Shown here: one piece after another, positions 23,844 to 31,009 of the stretch | Layout of the letters: each line of letters begins with the position of its first letter | Numbering within the stretch: position 1 is the stretch's first letter | Source of the DNA: a virus | Reading direction: 5' to 3' (one strand) | Length of the DNA: 39,920 bases | Virus record (IMG/VR): IMGVR_UViG_3300044616_001110 | Span: 1-39,920 of that record | Made by a program: the position numbers and the translations under genes | The notes under the pieces: generated by a model | Seen by the model: the letters and a program-made list of their open reading frames with translations, nothing else | Databases searched by the model: none | Told to the model about the DNA's origin: nothing

Positions 23844-23878
23844 CCCGGTTTTCCCGCATCTGAAAAACCGGGTTTTTT
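23844..23878 (+). terminator. Rho-independent terminator of the tmRNA
   Basis: Stem CCCGGTTTT (23844-23852) / AAAACCGGG (23864-23872) followed by six T. Confidence 0.9.
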
Positions 23879-23883
23879 ATTGC

Positions 23884-23891
23884 CATAAATA
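23884..23891 (+). promoter_or_regulatory. Late promoter (CATAAATA)
   Basis: CATAAATA ends five bases before ATG 23897; leaderless start expected. Confidence 0.65.
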
Positions 23892-23896
23892 TCTTT

Positions 23897-24754
23897 ATGA
23901 TTGTAAAGCGCGGCAATAAATGGGAGGTTAGGGATTCCTCCGGAGAAAAGCTTCTCGGTACACATTCTACCAAAGAAGAAGCTACTGATCAATTGGCTGC
24001 TATAGAAATATCCAAGAAAGAAAGAAAAGGATTCAAACAGTATGTAAAAGAAGCTAATGAGCTAACTTTACAATATCATGCTGAACTAAATCCAAAACTT
24101 TGGGAAAATGGAAAATTAAAAGAAGATGTAAGAAATAAACTTCTTCAAATAGCAGATGTATGGTCAAAGTTTGCTAAGATTCCTGCAGAAGCAATCGAAG
24201 ACATAATTTTTGTTGGTGGTAATGCAAATTATAATTACACAGATTTCTCTGACATTGATTTGCATATTCTTGTGGATAAAGATAAAATTGCAGATTGCCC
24301 AGAAATTTTAGATGAATATTTAAAAGACAAAAAGCAACTATGGGCTCAATCACATGACATAAAAATATATGATCATGATGTAGAACTTTATGCACAAGAT
24401 ATAGACGAATCTACTCCTTCAAACCAAGGTTCGTATAGCATAGTTCATGATGACTGGGTTAATGAACCCAAACAAGAAGAAGTAAATCTTGATGACCCCG
24501 AAATACGTATGAAGGTTCTAGATTTTATTCATAAGATTGAAAATTTAATTTCTAGTAACGCTTCAGATGAATCTTTTGAAAAAATGAAAAAGAAGTTCAG
24601 AGAGATGCGTTCTGCAGGACTGAAAAAATCTGGAGAATTTTCAGTAGAAAATTTAATTTTTAAAGAACTTAGAAATTTGGGTTATTTTGACAAAATTAAC
24701 ACCTATATCACCCAAAAGCAAGATGAAAGATTGAGTCTTAAAAAGACTAAATAA
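23897..24754 (+). CDS. Pol-beta-type nucleotidyltransferase fold protein
   Basis: A 285-aa late protein. The nucleotidyltransferase core is near residues 106-126: VGGNANYNYTDFSDIDLHIL, with the two aspartates of the S-D-I-D-L metal motif; a third acidic residue is likely in the strand DHDVELYAQD (near 160). The N-terminal 35 residues (KRGNKWEVRDSSGEKLLGTH) form a small separate domain, and the C-terminal 80 residues are helical. The substrate is unknown: it could modify a nucleotide, RNA end or protein. Late promoter upstream and a virion-type gene downstream suggest packaging into the particle (inference). Confidence 0.8.
   Translation: MIVKRGNKWEVRDSSGEKLLGTHSTKEEATDQLAAIEISKKERKGFKQYVKEANELTLQYHAELNPKLWENGKLKEDVRNKLLQIADVWSKFAKIPAEAIEDIIFVGGNANYNYTDFSDIDLHILVDKDKIADCPEILDEYLKDKKQLWAQSHDIKIYDHDVELYAQDIDESTPSNQGSYSIVHDDWVNEPKQEEVNLDDPEIRMKVLDFIHKIENLISSNASDESFEKMKKKFREMRSAGLKKSGEFSVENLIFKELRNLGYFDKINTYITQKQDERLSLKKTK
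24747..24753 (+). promoter_or_regulatory. Late promoter (CTAAATA)
   Basis: CTAAATA overlaps the previous stop codon and ends five bases before ATG 24759. Confidence 0.65.
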
Positions 24755-24758
24755 TATT

Positions 24759-25550
24759 ATGAATAATAGAGAATACCAAGAAATTTTAGAAAATCTATTA
24801 CACCGCATAGATCTTTTAGAAAAACAATTAAAGAAGTCTAAAAAAGCTGACAAAGACTACGATGGGGACGGAGAAGTTGAATCCGGGACCGAAGAGTACT
24901 TTGGCTCAAAAGACAAGGCTATTAAAAAGGCTATAGCCAAGAAAAAGAACAAGAAAATTGAAGAAGCACTAGACCGCGTTGGTGGAAATTATAATAATAA
25001 TAATCCGGGTTTAAGATGCCTTATGCATATGGTTAACAAGAATTCACCATTGGTTGAAAGTGCTTCAAATATTTTGTCAAACAAAAAACAAACCACAACA
25101 AATAAATTTAAAGATAACGGAACAAAAATTCAACTTTCAGAATCTTTGACTTTTGGTGGTTTTCCTGCTCTTCGTAAATTAAATGAAAATGGAGTAGTTG
25201 GCCAATTTAATGATTCAGATGACCGGGGCAATGATGAAAAGGTTGCAACGCGAACAGATTCAATTGCACAAAAAATTGGGTTGTTGAATAGCTGGGGAGG
25301 AAATCCAGTTGAATATGATGTTACAACCGATGAAGGTTTGACAAGAGCATTGCAACATATTCAAGGAGTCAGGACCGGAATGGACGCTGCTGATTCTAGA
25401 TCTAATATTAGCCAAAGTGAATTGGATGCAGACAAACACAATAGTCAATTTTTAGATCAACTTACACAAATGGCAAAACAAAGAAGATTAAAAGTAAAAC
25501 ACCAAGGAATTGGTGGCCATTGGACAATGGATTATGGAGCTTCTAAATAA
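24759..25550 (+). CDS. Late protein with DYDGDG acidic motif
   Basis: A 263-aa protein. N-terminal coiled coil (residues about 1-28), then KADKDYDGDGEVESGTEEYF and GSKDKAIKKAIAKKK near 30-65, an EF-hand-like acidic motif I recall in T4-like marine-phage virion proteins. The rest (QFNDSDDRGNDEKVATRTDS, ending GGHWTMDYGASK) is unassigned. Ends before a convergent terminator. Function unknown; virion role inferred. Confidence 0.7.
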   Translation: MNNREYQEILENLLHRIDLLEKQLKKSKKADKDYDGDGEVESGTEEYFGSKDKAIKKAIAKKKNKKIEEALDRVGGNYNNNNPGLRCLMHMVNKNSPLVESASNILSNKKQTTTNKFKDNGTKIQLSESLTFGGFPALRKLNENGVVGQFNDSDDRGNDEKVATRTDSIAQKIGLLNSWGGNPVEYDVTTDEGLTRALQHIQGVRTGMDAADSRSNISQSELDADKHNSQFLDQLTQMAKQRRLKVKHQGIGGHWTMDYGASK

Positions 25551-25583
25551 AAAACCCCACTTAAGATCGCATCTTAGGTCCGA

Positions 25584-25614
25584 CAATCCCGAGAAGTTCG
25601 GGGTTGTTTCTTTT
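25584..25614. terminator. Rho-independent terminator
   Basis: Stem CAATCCCGA / TCGGGGTTG with loop GAAGT followed by T-rich sequence, between convergent genes. A second hairpin TAAGAT-CGC-ATCTTA lies just upstream. Confidence 0.8.
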
Positions 25615-25864
25615 ACCGTTCTACGAATTCAACCCAGTCTTGATGGACTACATGGCATTCGCCATAGCCATCTTTAATTTTGCTCAAATCCCACCAAATA
25701 ACATCACCAACTTTAATATCTTCAGTTAGTTTATTCCCAACTGCAGTTACTTTTGCTGGAATGATCTTTGACTTTGATTTCTCGTTGTAAATAATGCCTG
25801 CTTCTGTGGTCTTTTCACCACCAATAAGCGACTTAGCCAATACCCATTTTCCTACTGGTTTCAT
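25613..25864 (-). CDS. GroES-like co-chaperonin
   Basis: An 83-aa protein with the GroES pattern: MKPVGKWVLAKSLIGGEKTT, AGIIYNEK in the mobile-loop position, AKVTAVG, and VGDVIWWD. Slightly shorter than bacterial GroES (about 95 aa). T4 gp31 plays this role with host GroEL in capsid folding; the same is inferred here. It starts 13 bases after tRNA-Gln with AGGAG, so unlike the other tRNA-adjacent genes it has a normal Shine-Dalgarno leader. Confidence 0.75.
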   Translation of the reverse strand: MKPVGKWVLAKSLIGGEKTTEAGIIYNEKSKSKIIPAKVTAVGNKLTEDIKVGDVIWWDLSKIKDGYGECHVVHQDWVEFVER

Positions 25865-25877
25865 AATATTCTCCTAG

Positions 25878-25948
25878 TTCCTCAGCTTGGATTCGAACCA
25901 AGACAAAGAGGTTCAAAGCCTCTTGTGCTACCTTTACACCACCGAGGA
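25878..25948 (-). tRNA. tRNA-Gln (TTG)
   Basis: Acceptor TCCTCGG/CTGAGGA, anticodon loop CTTTGAA, T-loop TTCGAAT, discriminator A. Its first 15 bases contain the end of the SpoU-family gene, including the stop. Confidence 0.95.
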
Positions 25949-26503
25949 GTAAATTTGTGAACAATACTGATTCATTATAATTGAACTTGCACAACCAACA
26001 TTGATGCTGCGAACAGAACCATACTGAGGAATGTACAGAACATCATCACACATACTTAGAACGTCTGAAGGAATGCCAATTTGTTCCTGCCCAAAAACCA
26101 TAATATAATGAATATTAGGATCAAAGGTATAAGCATTGATATCTTTTGCTTCAGGAACATTATCTATACCAATTACTCTGACTTTTTTTCCTGCGGATTT
26201 ATCACCATATCCAGAAGAGTGCATATCCAAAAAAACGGAAAGAGAATCAATATCGCGTACATGACGAAAATTGGTGTAGTGATGAGTCCCAACAGTCCCC
26301 CGCCTGTCGTATTTTTTATGCCCATAAATTAAAACTTCTTTCGCAAGAAATGCATTAGCGTTACGAATAACGGTTGCAATATTAAAATCATTGCCAATAT
26401 TACAACAAACAACTGAATAATTAAAACGTTTTTCGTCCAAATCTGCTCTGATAGCATCATCGTTCCAATAATGATAATGATCAATAATATTACGAGTTTC
26501 CAT
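25934..26503 (-). CDS. SpoU/TrmH-family RNA 2'-O-methyltransferase
   Basis: A SPOUT-fold methyltransferase acting on tRNA or rRNA riboses. Seen: NIGNDFNIATVIRNANAF (motif 1), YDRRGTVGTHHYTNF, VFGQEQIGIP (motif 2) and IPQYGSVRSINVGCASSIIM (motif 3, knot region). Start ATG 26503 (METRNIIDHYHYWN) overlaps the upstream gene by 14 bases and has AAGG before it; ATG 26524 is an alternative. 189 aa suits a minimal SpoU domain. The stop lies inside tRNA-Gln. The tRNA-rich context suggests a tRNA substrate, but rRNA is possible. Confidence 0.85.
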   Translation of the reverse strand: METRNIIDHYHYWNDDAIRADLDEKRFNYSVVCCNIGNDFNIATVIRNANAFLAKEVLIYGHKKYDRRGTVGTHHYTNFRHVRDIDSLSVFLDMHSSGYGDKSAGKKVRVIGIDNVPEAKDINAYTFDPNIHYIMVFGQEQIGIPSDVLSMCDDVLYIPQYGSVRSINVGCASSIIMNQYCSQIYSSVV

Positions 26504-26945
26504 TTCCAAGTACCTTAAACCCATTGGCAATTCTGATTTCTTCACAAAAGGTATGATGCTGGCTTCCAAGTTTGCAAAGTTTTCCGGGCTTTCCAGTTAC
26601 TTCACAAATAGAATATGTGTCATCTTCGGCTCTATCTACCAACTTGCACAGTTCTTTGTGAAAGTCATGATCTTCGCAAAGGGAAGTAAAGTAGAATCGA
26701 AGTCCACCAAACTTTTCTTTAATTTGAAGAACCGTAAACGGATATTCATCAGGATTGTAAGTATTGTTCTTCAGATGTTCTTCAAGAAGAACAGTCAAAT
26801 CTGCACAGAGTTTGTCAACTCTGGAAACCCAACCTGCGGGAAGAGAATAGTATGAGGACTTATCCATGTTCTTGAATACAACAGGATATTTGGCGACCAA
26901 CACATCAATCTCATCATTTACTTCAATAATTTCTTTTGGATTCAT
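26490..26945 (-). CDS. Phage protein with QIKEKFGGLRFY motif
   Basis: A 151-aa protein read from ATG 26945, which overlaps the upstream stop by ATGA. Motifs: LPAGWVSRVDKLCADL, then VLQIKEKFGGLRFYF near residue 75, and a C-terminal Cys cluster (SICEVTGKPGKLC ... HTFC) that may bind zinc. I recall this family as common in phages with no established function. Overlaps the SpoU start. Confidence 0.7.
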   Translation of the reverse strand: MNPKEIIEVNDEIDVLVAKYPVVFKNMDKSSYYSLPAGWVSRVDKLCADLTVLLEEHLKNNTYNPDEYPFTVLQIKEKFGGLRFYFTSLCEDHDFHKELCKLVDRAEDDTYSICEVTGKPGKLCKLGSQHHTFCEEIRIANGFKVLGNGNS

Positions 26946-27169
26946 TCGTCTTTTCCTTTTCCCCAACCATGAATTCCACAATCAGGGTGGTGCATGCTTT
27001 CTTTGTAAAACTCTCTTAGAGTCATGTCAAAGGGATAATGTTTTAAAACTGCTCTTGCCCGTTCTCTTATTGCTTTTGGAACACCGGGTGTAACTTTTGG
27101 ATCCAAAAGATCGAACAAAAATTGTTTAGTATTTACAAGACTATTGTATTCTTCGTGTGGAAGTGTCAT
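26942..27169 (-). CDS. Small phage protein behind tRNA-Glu
   Basis: A 75-aa protein from ATG 27169: MTLPHEEYNSLVNTKQFLFD, then VPKAIRERARAVLKHYPFDM. The R-E-R-A-R-x-V-L-x-H-Y-P pattern is known to me from small phage/bacterial hypotheticals. Only TT separates the ATG from tRNA-Glu; the longer frame upstream runs through the tRNA and is rejected. ATGA overlap with the next gene. Confidence 0.7.
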   Translation of the reverse strand: MTLPHEEYNSLVNTKQFLFDLLDPKVTPGVPKAIRERARAVLKHYPFDMTLREFYKESMHHPDCGIHGWGKGKDE

Positions 27170-27171
27170 AA

Positions 27172-27245
27172 TGACCCTTACGGGATTCGAACCCATGTTA
27201 TGGCCTTGAAAGGGCCGTGTCCTAGACCGACTAGACGAAAGGGCC
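27172..27245 (-). tRNA. tRNA-Glu (TTC)
   Basis: Acceptor GGCCCTT/AAGGGTC, anticodon loop CTTTCAA, T-loop TTCGAAT, discriminator A. Confidence 0.95.
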
Positions 27246-27258
27246 GAACTACTATCTG

Positions 27259-27423
27259 TTATTCAATCTTTGCTCGGACTTCAAGAATCATGAAGCCAAC
27301 AAGCATTCCAACGATGCTACCAATGACTGCACCCTCGTAGTTCTTGTGGAATACAAGTCCAATCATATTGATCATCATCAGAATCATGAAAGGAACCATC
27401 AACTTGCTAAGAATCTTTTTCAT
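27259..27423 (-). CDS. Small two-segment membrane protein (54 aa)
   Basis: MKKILSKLMVPFMILMMINM then IGLVFHKNYEGAVIGSIVGM and LVGFMILEVRAKIE: two hydrophobic segments joined by a short polar turn. Unknown role; inner-membrane location is inferred. The ATG lies six bases after a TATAAT, so a leaderless mRNA. It ends 13 bases before tRNA-Glu. Confidence 0.75.
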   Translation of the reverse strand: MKKILSKLMVPFMILMMINMIGLVFHKNYEGAVIGSIVGMLVGFMILEVRAKIE

Positions 27424-27429
27424 AGTCTT

Positions 27430-27457
27430 ATTATATCCTGTCTTGGGTGTTTGTCAA
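27430..27457 (-). promoter_or_regulatory. Sigma70-like promoter, leaderless spacing
   Basis: TTGACA (27452-27457), 16-bp spacer, TATAAT (27430-27435), six bases to ATG 27423. It sits just 3' of tRNA-Pro. Confidence 0.85.
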
Positions 27458-27461
27458 TCAA

Positions 27462-27535
27462 TCGGGCATGAAAGATTCGAACTTTCGGCCTCTTGCTCCC
27501 AAAGCAAGCGCTCTACCAAGCTGAGCTAATGCCCG
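27462..27535 (-). tRNA. tRNA-Pro (TGG)
   Basis: Acceptor CGGGCAT/ATGCCCG, anticodon loop TTTGGGA, T-loop TTCGAAT, discriminator A. Lies 24 bases behind the kinase-like gene and is probably cut from its transcript. Confidence 0.95.
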
Positions 27536-27559
27536 TGTCTTTTATTTATCTTTATTTTT

Positions 27560-28156
27560 TTATTTTGCTTTCCAAACTTTGGTTTTTAAAGCACGTCCAG
27601 ATTTTTGAATCACCGAATGATGACCAAAATCAATACACACATAACGCCCACACCAAACACCAATATTATCGCAATGCAAATCGCCACCAAGAACACATGT
27701 TCCGTTGATGATGTATTCTTTTGGAACATCATCAACTGGCGTAGTGATTTGGGAAAGAAGAATCTTCATTGCACGACAAACTTTTTCAAGATTCTTTTTG
27801 GATTGTGCCATATCAGCAAAGCATGTTTGGTAGCCCCAGCGAACAGGATTCCCGTAGCCATCTACAAGTACAATGCGTTTTCCGACAGGAGGAGCGAGAC
27901 CAGCCTTTGCTGCACGACGCTGGCGAAGCCAAGCATTTTTGGCTTCTTTCTCATTCCAAAACACCTTAAGAGCATATTGATTTGATACATTGATCGCAGC
28001 ATTATTTTCTAGAAAAATAGAACTTGCGCCACCAAAGCCATTATCATCGCTCTTTCCAAGAAAATATTTTAACTTGTTGAAGTCATACACAAGTACTCCA
28101 TCTGTTTCTTTCTTGTGTTTAAATTGAGGATATTCGCTTTGTAGCGGATCTTTCAT
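27560..28156 (-). CDS. Protein kinase/aminoglycoside-phosphotransferase-fold protein
   Basis: A 198-aa compact kinase-like protein. Glycine-rich segment GKSDDNGFGGASSIF near residue 34; ATP-binding Lys in YALKVF near 62; catalytic loop GGDLHCDNIGVW near 156 (Asp and Asn of D-L-H-x-x-N) and metal-binding IDFG near 172. Short, with no C-terminal lobe beyond the DFG region. The substrate could be a host protein or a small molecule. Start at the second ATG (28156), because it is six bases after TATACT; the first ATG would lie directly against the -10 box. Confidence 0.7.
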   Translation of the reverse strand: MKDPLQSEYPQFKHKKETDGVLVYDFNKLKYFLGKSDDNGFGGASSIFLENNAAINVSNQYALKVFWNEKEAKNAWLRQRRAAKAGLAPPVGKRIVLVDGYGNPVRWGYQTCFADMAQSKKNLEKVCRAMKILLSQITTPVDDVPKEYIINGTCVLGGDLHCDNIGVWCGRYVCIDFGHHSVIQKSGRALKTKVWKAK

Positions 28157-28162
28157 GCTCAT

Positions 28163-28190
28163 AGTATACCCTAATGCAATTAGCAGTCAA
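28163..28190 (-). promoter_or_regulatory. Sigma70-like promoter, leaderless spacing
   Basis: TTGACT (28185-28190), 16-bp spacer, TATACT (28163-28168), six bases to ATG 28156; decides the start of the kinase-like gene. Confidence 0.85.
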
Positions 28191-28196
28191 GCATAA

Positions 28197-28316
28197 TCAA
28201 TACTTTTGTTTATATGTTTCTTTAAAGTAAATTAAAACTTCTGCAATTCCTAAAGCAATCACTGGTAGAAACGTAGCAATCGCAAAGCACCAAAATGGTA
28301 CAGTATGTTCTACCAT
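28197..28316 (-). CDS. Very small membrane protein (39 aa)
   Basis: MVEHTVPFWCFAIATFLPVI then ALGIAEVLIYFKETYKQKY: one hydrophobic helix and a basic tail. The ATG shares an A with the upstream stop (TAATG), arguing for translational coupling. Unknown role. Confidence 0.65.
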   Translation of the reverse strand: MVEHTVPFWCFAIATFLPVIALGIAEVLIYFKETYKQKY

Positions 28317-28630
28317 TAGATCCCATCCATTTCATTGTTGTCATTGGGTCCAAAGAATCCCAATGCGTTGTCCATATCTGCCATATCGTCCAAAGCCTGT
28401 TGCTGCTTCATCTTCTCCATGCGCTCCGGTGTACGGAACTTCTTCATGAAGTCACACTTGCAATGTTCAAACTCACGGTCATCAGCGTGAATGAGAAGCC
28501 CGTCCCATTCATCGCACCAATGCCATCCATCGTCAAGTTCCTGTGCGGTCAGCATGACGCTCTCATCACCATCAAAGGGCTGCATGAGGTAGTTCCAACG
28601 CTCTTGGGACATTTTGTGTTTGTCAAACAT
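28316..28630 (-). CDS. Acidic small protein (104 aa), unknown function
   Basis: Read from ATG 28630 (MFDKHKMSQERWNYLMQPFD), overlapping the upstream stop by 8 bases. Features: DDGWHWCDEWDGLLIHADDR near residue 36, then HCKCDFMKKF; Trp/Asp-rich with two or three Cys. I recall similar GWHWCxEWDGLLI proteins in large phages, without function. Ends in TAATG coupling. Confidence 0.65.
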   Translation of the reverse strand: MFDKHKMSQERWNYLMQPFDGDESVMLTAQELDDGWHWCDEWDGLLIHADDREFEHCKCDFMKKFRTPERMEKMKQQQALDDMADMDNALGFFGPNDNNEMDGI

Positions 28631-28907
28631 TGCCGTCCTCCTTGTAGCAGTCCCAGCCGCGCTCTTGCGCCCATTGCTTTGCATTTACCGATGCGGAGAT
28701 GGCGGCGACATTTTTACATATCTCGCGCCTAGCCTCGTCACGCTCGCGTTCCAACTGACAGATCCTAGCGTAACCGTGGCAAATTATATTGATAATTTCT
28801 GGAGTGAGACTGGTATACTTTGAAAGTTCACGCAGTTCGTATGCAACATCCTCGTCCTTGATGTTTTTTAATTTTGGTCTATTAGGATTGTGCCAATCTT
28901 CACTCAT
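28623..28907 (-). CDS. Small coiled-coil protein with GWDCxKEDG tail
   Basis: A 94-aa protein. The helix RICQLERERDEARREIC (near 50-66) and tail RGWDCYKEDGNV match the 93-aa protein at 36981 (AERDEARQMIC ... KGWDCFKEDGK), so the two are paralogs in their C-terminal half. GGAAAG precedes the start. Function unknown. Confidence 0.7.
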   Translation of the reverse strand: MSEDWHNPNRPKLKNIKDEDVAYELRELSKYTSLTPEIINIICHGYARICQLERERDEARREICKNVAAISASVNAKQWAQERGWDCYKEDGNV

Positions 28908-28912
28908 TGGTA

Positions 28913-29095
28913 TTACTTTCCAAAGGTAATGGTGATCTTCTCAGCCAGCTGAACGCACAGCATCATCATCATGAATGCCGTCCCAAGGAAAATGACGGTG
29001 ACGGCAACATCCATAAGGAAGCCCAACACACCCTGTTCGGGAAAGAGGCTGAGGGTCTTGGTAACGGTCTTGGTGTTCTTTTTCTTGGTAGCCAT
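28913..29095 (-). CDS. Small membrane protein (60 aa)
   Basis: Basic N-terminus MATKKKNTKTVTKTLSLFPE and one long hydrophobic segment (LGFLMDVAVTVIFLGTAFMM). Positive-inside orientation suggested. Starts two bases after the upstream stop. Unknown role. Confidence 0.65.
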   Translation of the reverse strand: MATKKKNTKTVTKTLSLFPEQGVLGFLMDVAVTVIFLGTAFMMMMLCVQLAEKITITFGK

Positions 29096-29097
29096 GT

Positions 29098-29343
29098 TTA
29101 TTTCTTTTCTGAATGTTTGATATAGTCGATTTCGTGCTTGAGGAAGTCATCTTCAACCACATAAATGTTATGCGAGATCTTGTCCAACATATCTTCAATC
29201 TCAACCTGCGAGATGGTTCCATCTCTGACATCATTACGCAGAAGATCAATCTGTTCAATGACGATGGAAAGTTTTTCCATTGCTTTGAAGAAGCGCTTCG
29301 GGCTCTTGGTCTTGGTCTTGGTAGTAGGTGGTTTGATTCTCAT
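29098..29343 (-). CDS. Small helical protein (81 aa), head of an early operon
   Basis: MRIKPPTTKTKTKSPKRFFK then helices EKLSIVIEQIDLLRNDVRDG and VEIEDMLDKI. Basic N-terminal tail, helical body. The start at 29343 is set by the promoter; the longer frame overlaps its -10 and spacer. Unknown function. Heads the run 29343-28197. Confidence 0.65.
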   Translation of the reverse strand: MRIKPPTTKTKTKSPKRFFKAMEKLSIVIEQIDLLRNDVRDGTISQVEIEDMLDKISHNIYVVEDDFLKHEIDYIKHSEKK

Positions 29344-29349
29344 GCCCAT

Positions 29350-29377
29350 AGTATAGCCCACACAAACCATCAGTCAA
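29350..29377 (-). promoter_or_regulatory. Sigma70-like promoter, leaderless spacing
   Basis: TTGACT (29372-29377), 16-bp spacer, TATACT (29350-29355), six bases to ATG 29343. Confidence 0.85.
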
Positions 29378-29385
29378 TCATCTTT

Positions 29386-29393
29386 CATAAATA
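29386..29393 (+). promoter_or_regulatory. Late promoter (CATAAATA)
   Basis: CATAAATA ends 24 bases before ATG 29418; AAGGA lies about 8 bases before the ATG, so this late transcript has a leader. Confidence 0.6.
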
Positions 29394-29417
29394 GTTACAT
29401 AAAAAAGGAAATGGTGC

Positions 29418-30470
29418 ATGCAAAACAATCACGACAACTTAGAAGAAGGTTACTTTGGAGATGTTGCAAAAAATATTATTGGAAGACCTGTTTTTGATAC
29501 AATTTCAAAAATTCCACAAAAAGCATCTGAGTATATTAAATCAACAGCCAACAAATTAACAGGGGTCAGTGATAAGTTAGGAAATATTTCACAATCTTTG
29601 AGAGCAGAACCTACAGTCGTCAGACCGCAACAATCTTGGCGAGTTCCAAGAGATGCCGAAGAAGGACGTAGGCAGGTTGCAGAACATCACGCCCGTACTG
29701 CGTATTTCTTAGTACCCGAAATACAAAAACATGCAAAACGTGCTGATTGGGAAATGGAATATGCAAACAGAACGTCAATTCCAACTCCTAGACAAATAGA
29801 AGAAATTCGTGATGATTTAACCAAACAAAGAGGCGAGACATCAGGAAAGAAAAAACCAAAGGCAGTAACTGACAGGGACATTCAAAAAGCATGGGAAGAA
29901 AAAGCGAAGCCACAACAACAAAAACAAGCAGTAATTACATCATTGCTTGGTAGAGCCCATAATCTTCTTGCGGGATCTGTATTGAATTCCATAGATTCTG
30001 TATACGAAGGAAAACCAGCTCATTCAGGTATTCATTTGAATACAGGTTTTAGTGGAAATTTTGCAGATAAAGATCATATAGGTGTTCAATATGCAAAAGC
30101 ATGGGAATCTGCAGGTGAAGCCCAAGCCTCAATGCCTAGACCAGAAGATCTGTTTGGAGAGCATACTCACCATGTAGGGGAAGGACATGAGTGGATTATT
30201 CATAAAGATAATATTGGTGACAGTCTTGCCAAAGATGTTGCAAAGGCAAACAAGCAAGCAAGAAAGGCATATGCCGATGCTATAGCAGTTGCAACAGGTC
30301 ATATTAATGATTTAAATTCTAGAAGAGCCGAACAAAGAGCAACCAATGCTGCAGGCACGCAACTTAAATTGGTTGAAGCATACAAGAATCATCATGTAAA
30401 GATAGATTACGGTATAATGTGCGGTGGATTCCCCAGCAAGAAATCAAAATTTTTAACTGAAGAAAAATGA
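29418..30470 (+). CDS. Late protein (350 aa), unknown function
   Basis: N-terminus MQNNHDNLEEGYFGDVAKNI is leader-like. Middle helical and charged (residues about 70-170); a His/Asp-rich section near 230-260 (GEHTHHVGEGHEWIIHKDNI) might bind metal. C-terminus YGIMCGGFPSKKSKFL. No family recognised. ATGA overlap with the methyltransferase gene shows an operon; late box and AAGGA upstream. A virion role is inferred. Confidence 0.7.
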   Translation: MQNNHDNLEEGYFGDVAKNIIGRPVFDTISKIPQKASEYIKSTANKLTGVSDKLGNISQSLRAEPTVVRPQQSWRVPRDAEEGRRQVAEHHARTAYFLVPEIQKHAKRADWEMEYANRTSIPTPRQIEEIRDDLTKQRGETSGKKKPKAVTDRDIQKAWEEKAKPQQQKQAVITSLLGRAHNLLAGSVLNSIDSVYEGKPAHSGIHLNTGFSGNFADKDHIGVQYAKAWESAGEAQASMPRPEDLFGEHTHHVGEGHEWIIHKDNIGDSLAKDVAKANKQARKAYADAIAVATGHINDLNSRRAEQRATNAAGTQLKLVEAYKNHHVKIDYGIMCGGFPSKKSKFLTEEK

Positions 30471-31009
30471 AAAGTTTTTTGAAATTTTTTGTTGAGGATA
30501 CTCAAGAGTTCTCATCAGCGGGAACCAGCATCAACAGCACCAAACTTCCAACTGGCTACTCAACCGTTGCCAAGAAGTTTGGTTGGAAGAAGGGATCTAC
30601 CCACATTGATATTGGAGGGGGAAAGTTTGACAATGCCGTAGAATTTTTAGGAAAATTAGGAGTCAACGCTCATGTCTTTGACCCTTACAACCGCCCCGAA
30701 GAACACAATACTAGAGTTATGAAAGAGATGGGTAGGGGGGCAGACAGCGCATCTTTGTTCAATGTTCTGAATGTCATCAAGGAACCCGAATACAGACAAG
30801 AAGCACTTCAGACAGCATTTAGAACCCTCAAGCCCGGTGGAAAAATCTTTATTTCCATTTACGAAGGCGATAGAACAGGACAAGGAAAGCAAACCAAGAA
30901 GGATTCGTGGCAGAACAACATGACCACGCAAGCACATCTACCCGAAATTAAAAAAGTTTTCCCAAATGCCCGAATAGAACATGGAATCATACACGGAACA
31001 AAAGAATGA
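30467..31009 (+). CDS. Class I SAM-dependent methyltransferase-like protein
   Basis: A 180-aa Rossmann methyltransferase. Motif I HIDIGGGKFDNAVEFLG near residue 46; the acidic end of strand 2 in VFDPYNRPEE near 68; motif IV-like LFNVLNVI near 100; post-motif RTLKPGGKIFISIYEG near 125. The N-terminal leader MKSFLKFFVEDTQEF resembles a T4 capsid-targeting sequence. The substrate is not evident (small molecule, protein or nucleic acid). Coupled to both neighbours by ATGA overlaps. Confidence 0.75.
   Translation: MKSFLKFFVEDTQEFSSAGTSINSTKLPTGYSTVAKKFGWKKGSTHIDIGGGKFDNAVEFLGKLGVNAHVFDPYNRPEEHNTRVMKEMGRGADSASLFNVLNVIKEPEYRQEALQTAFRTLKPGGKIFISIYEGDRTGQGKQTKKDSWQNNMTTQAHLPEIKKVFPNARIEHGIIHGTKE

Noticed and set aside
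27249-27256. Isolated CTACTATC between the 54-aa gene and tRNA-Glu
   Set aside because: No partner GATAGTAG or inner hairpin nearby; probably chance.
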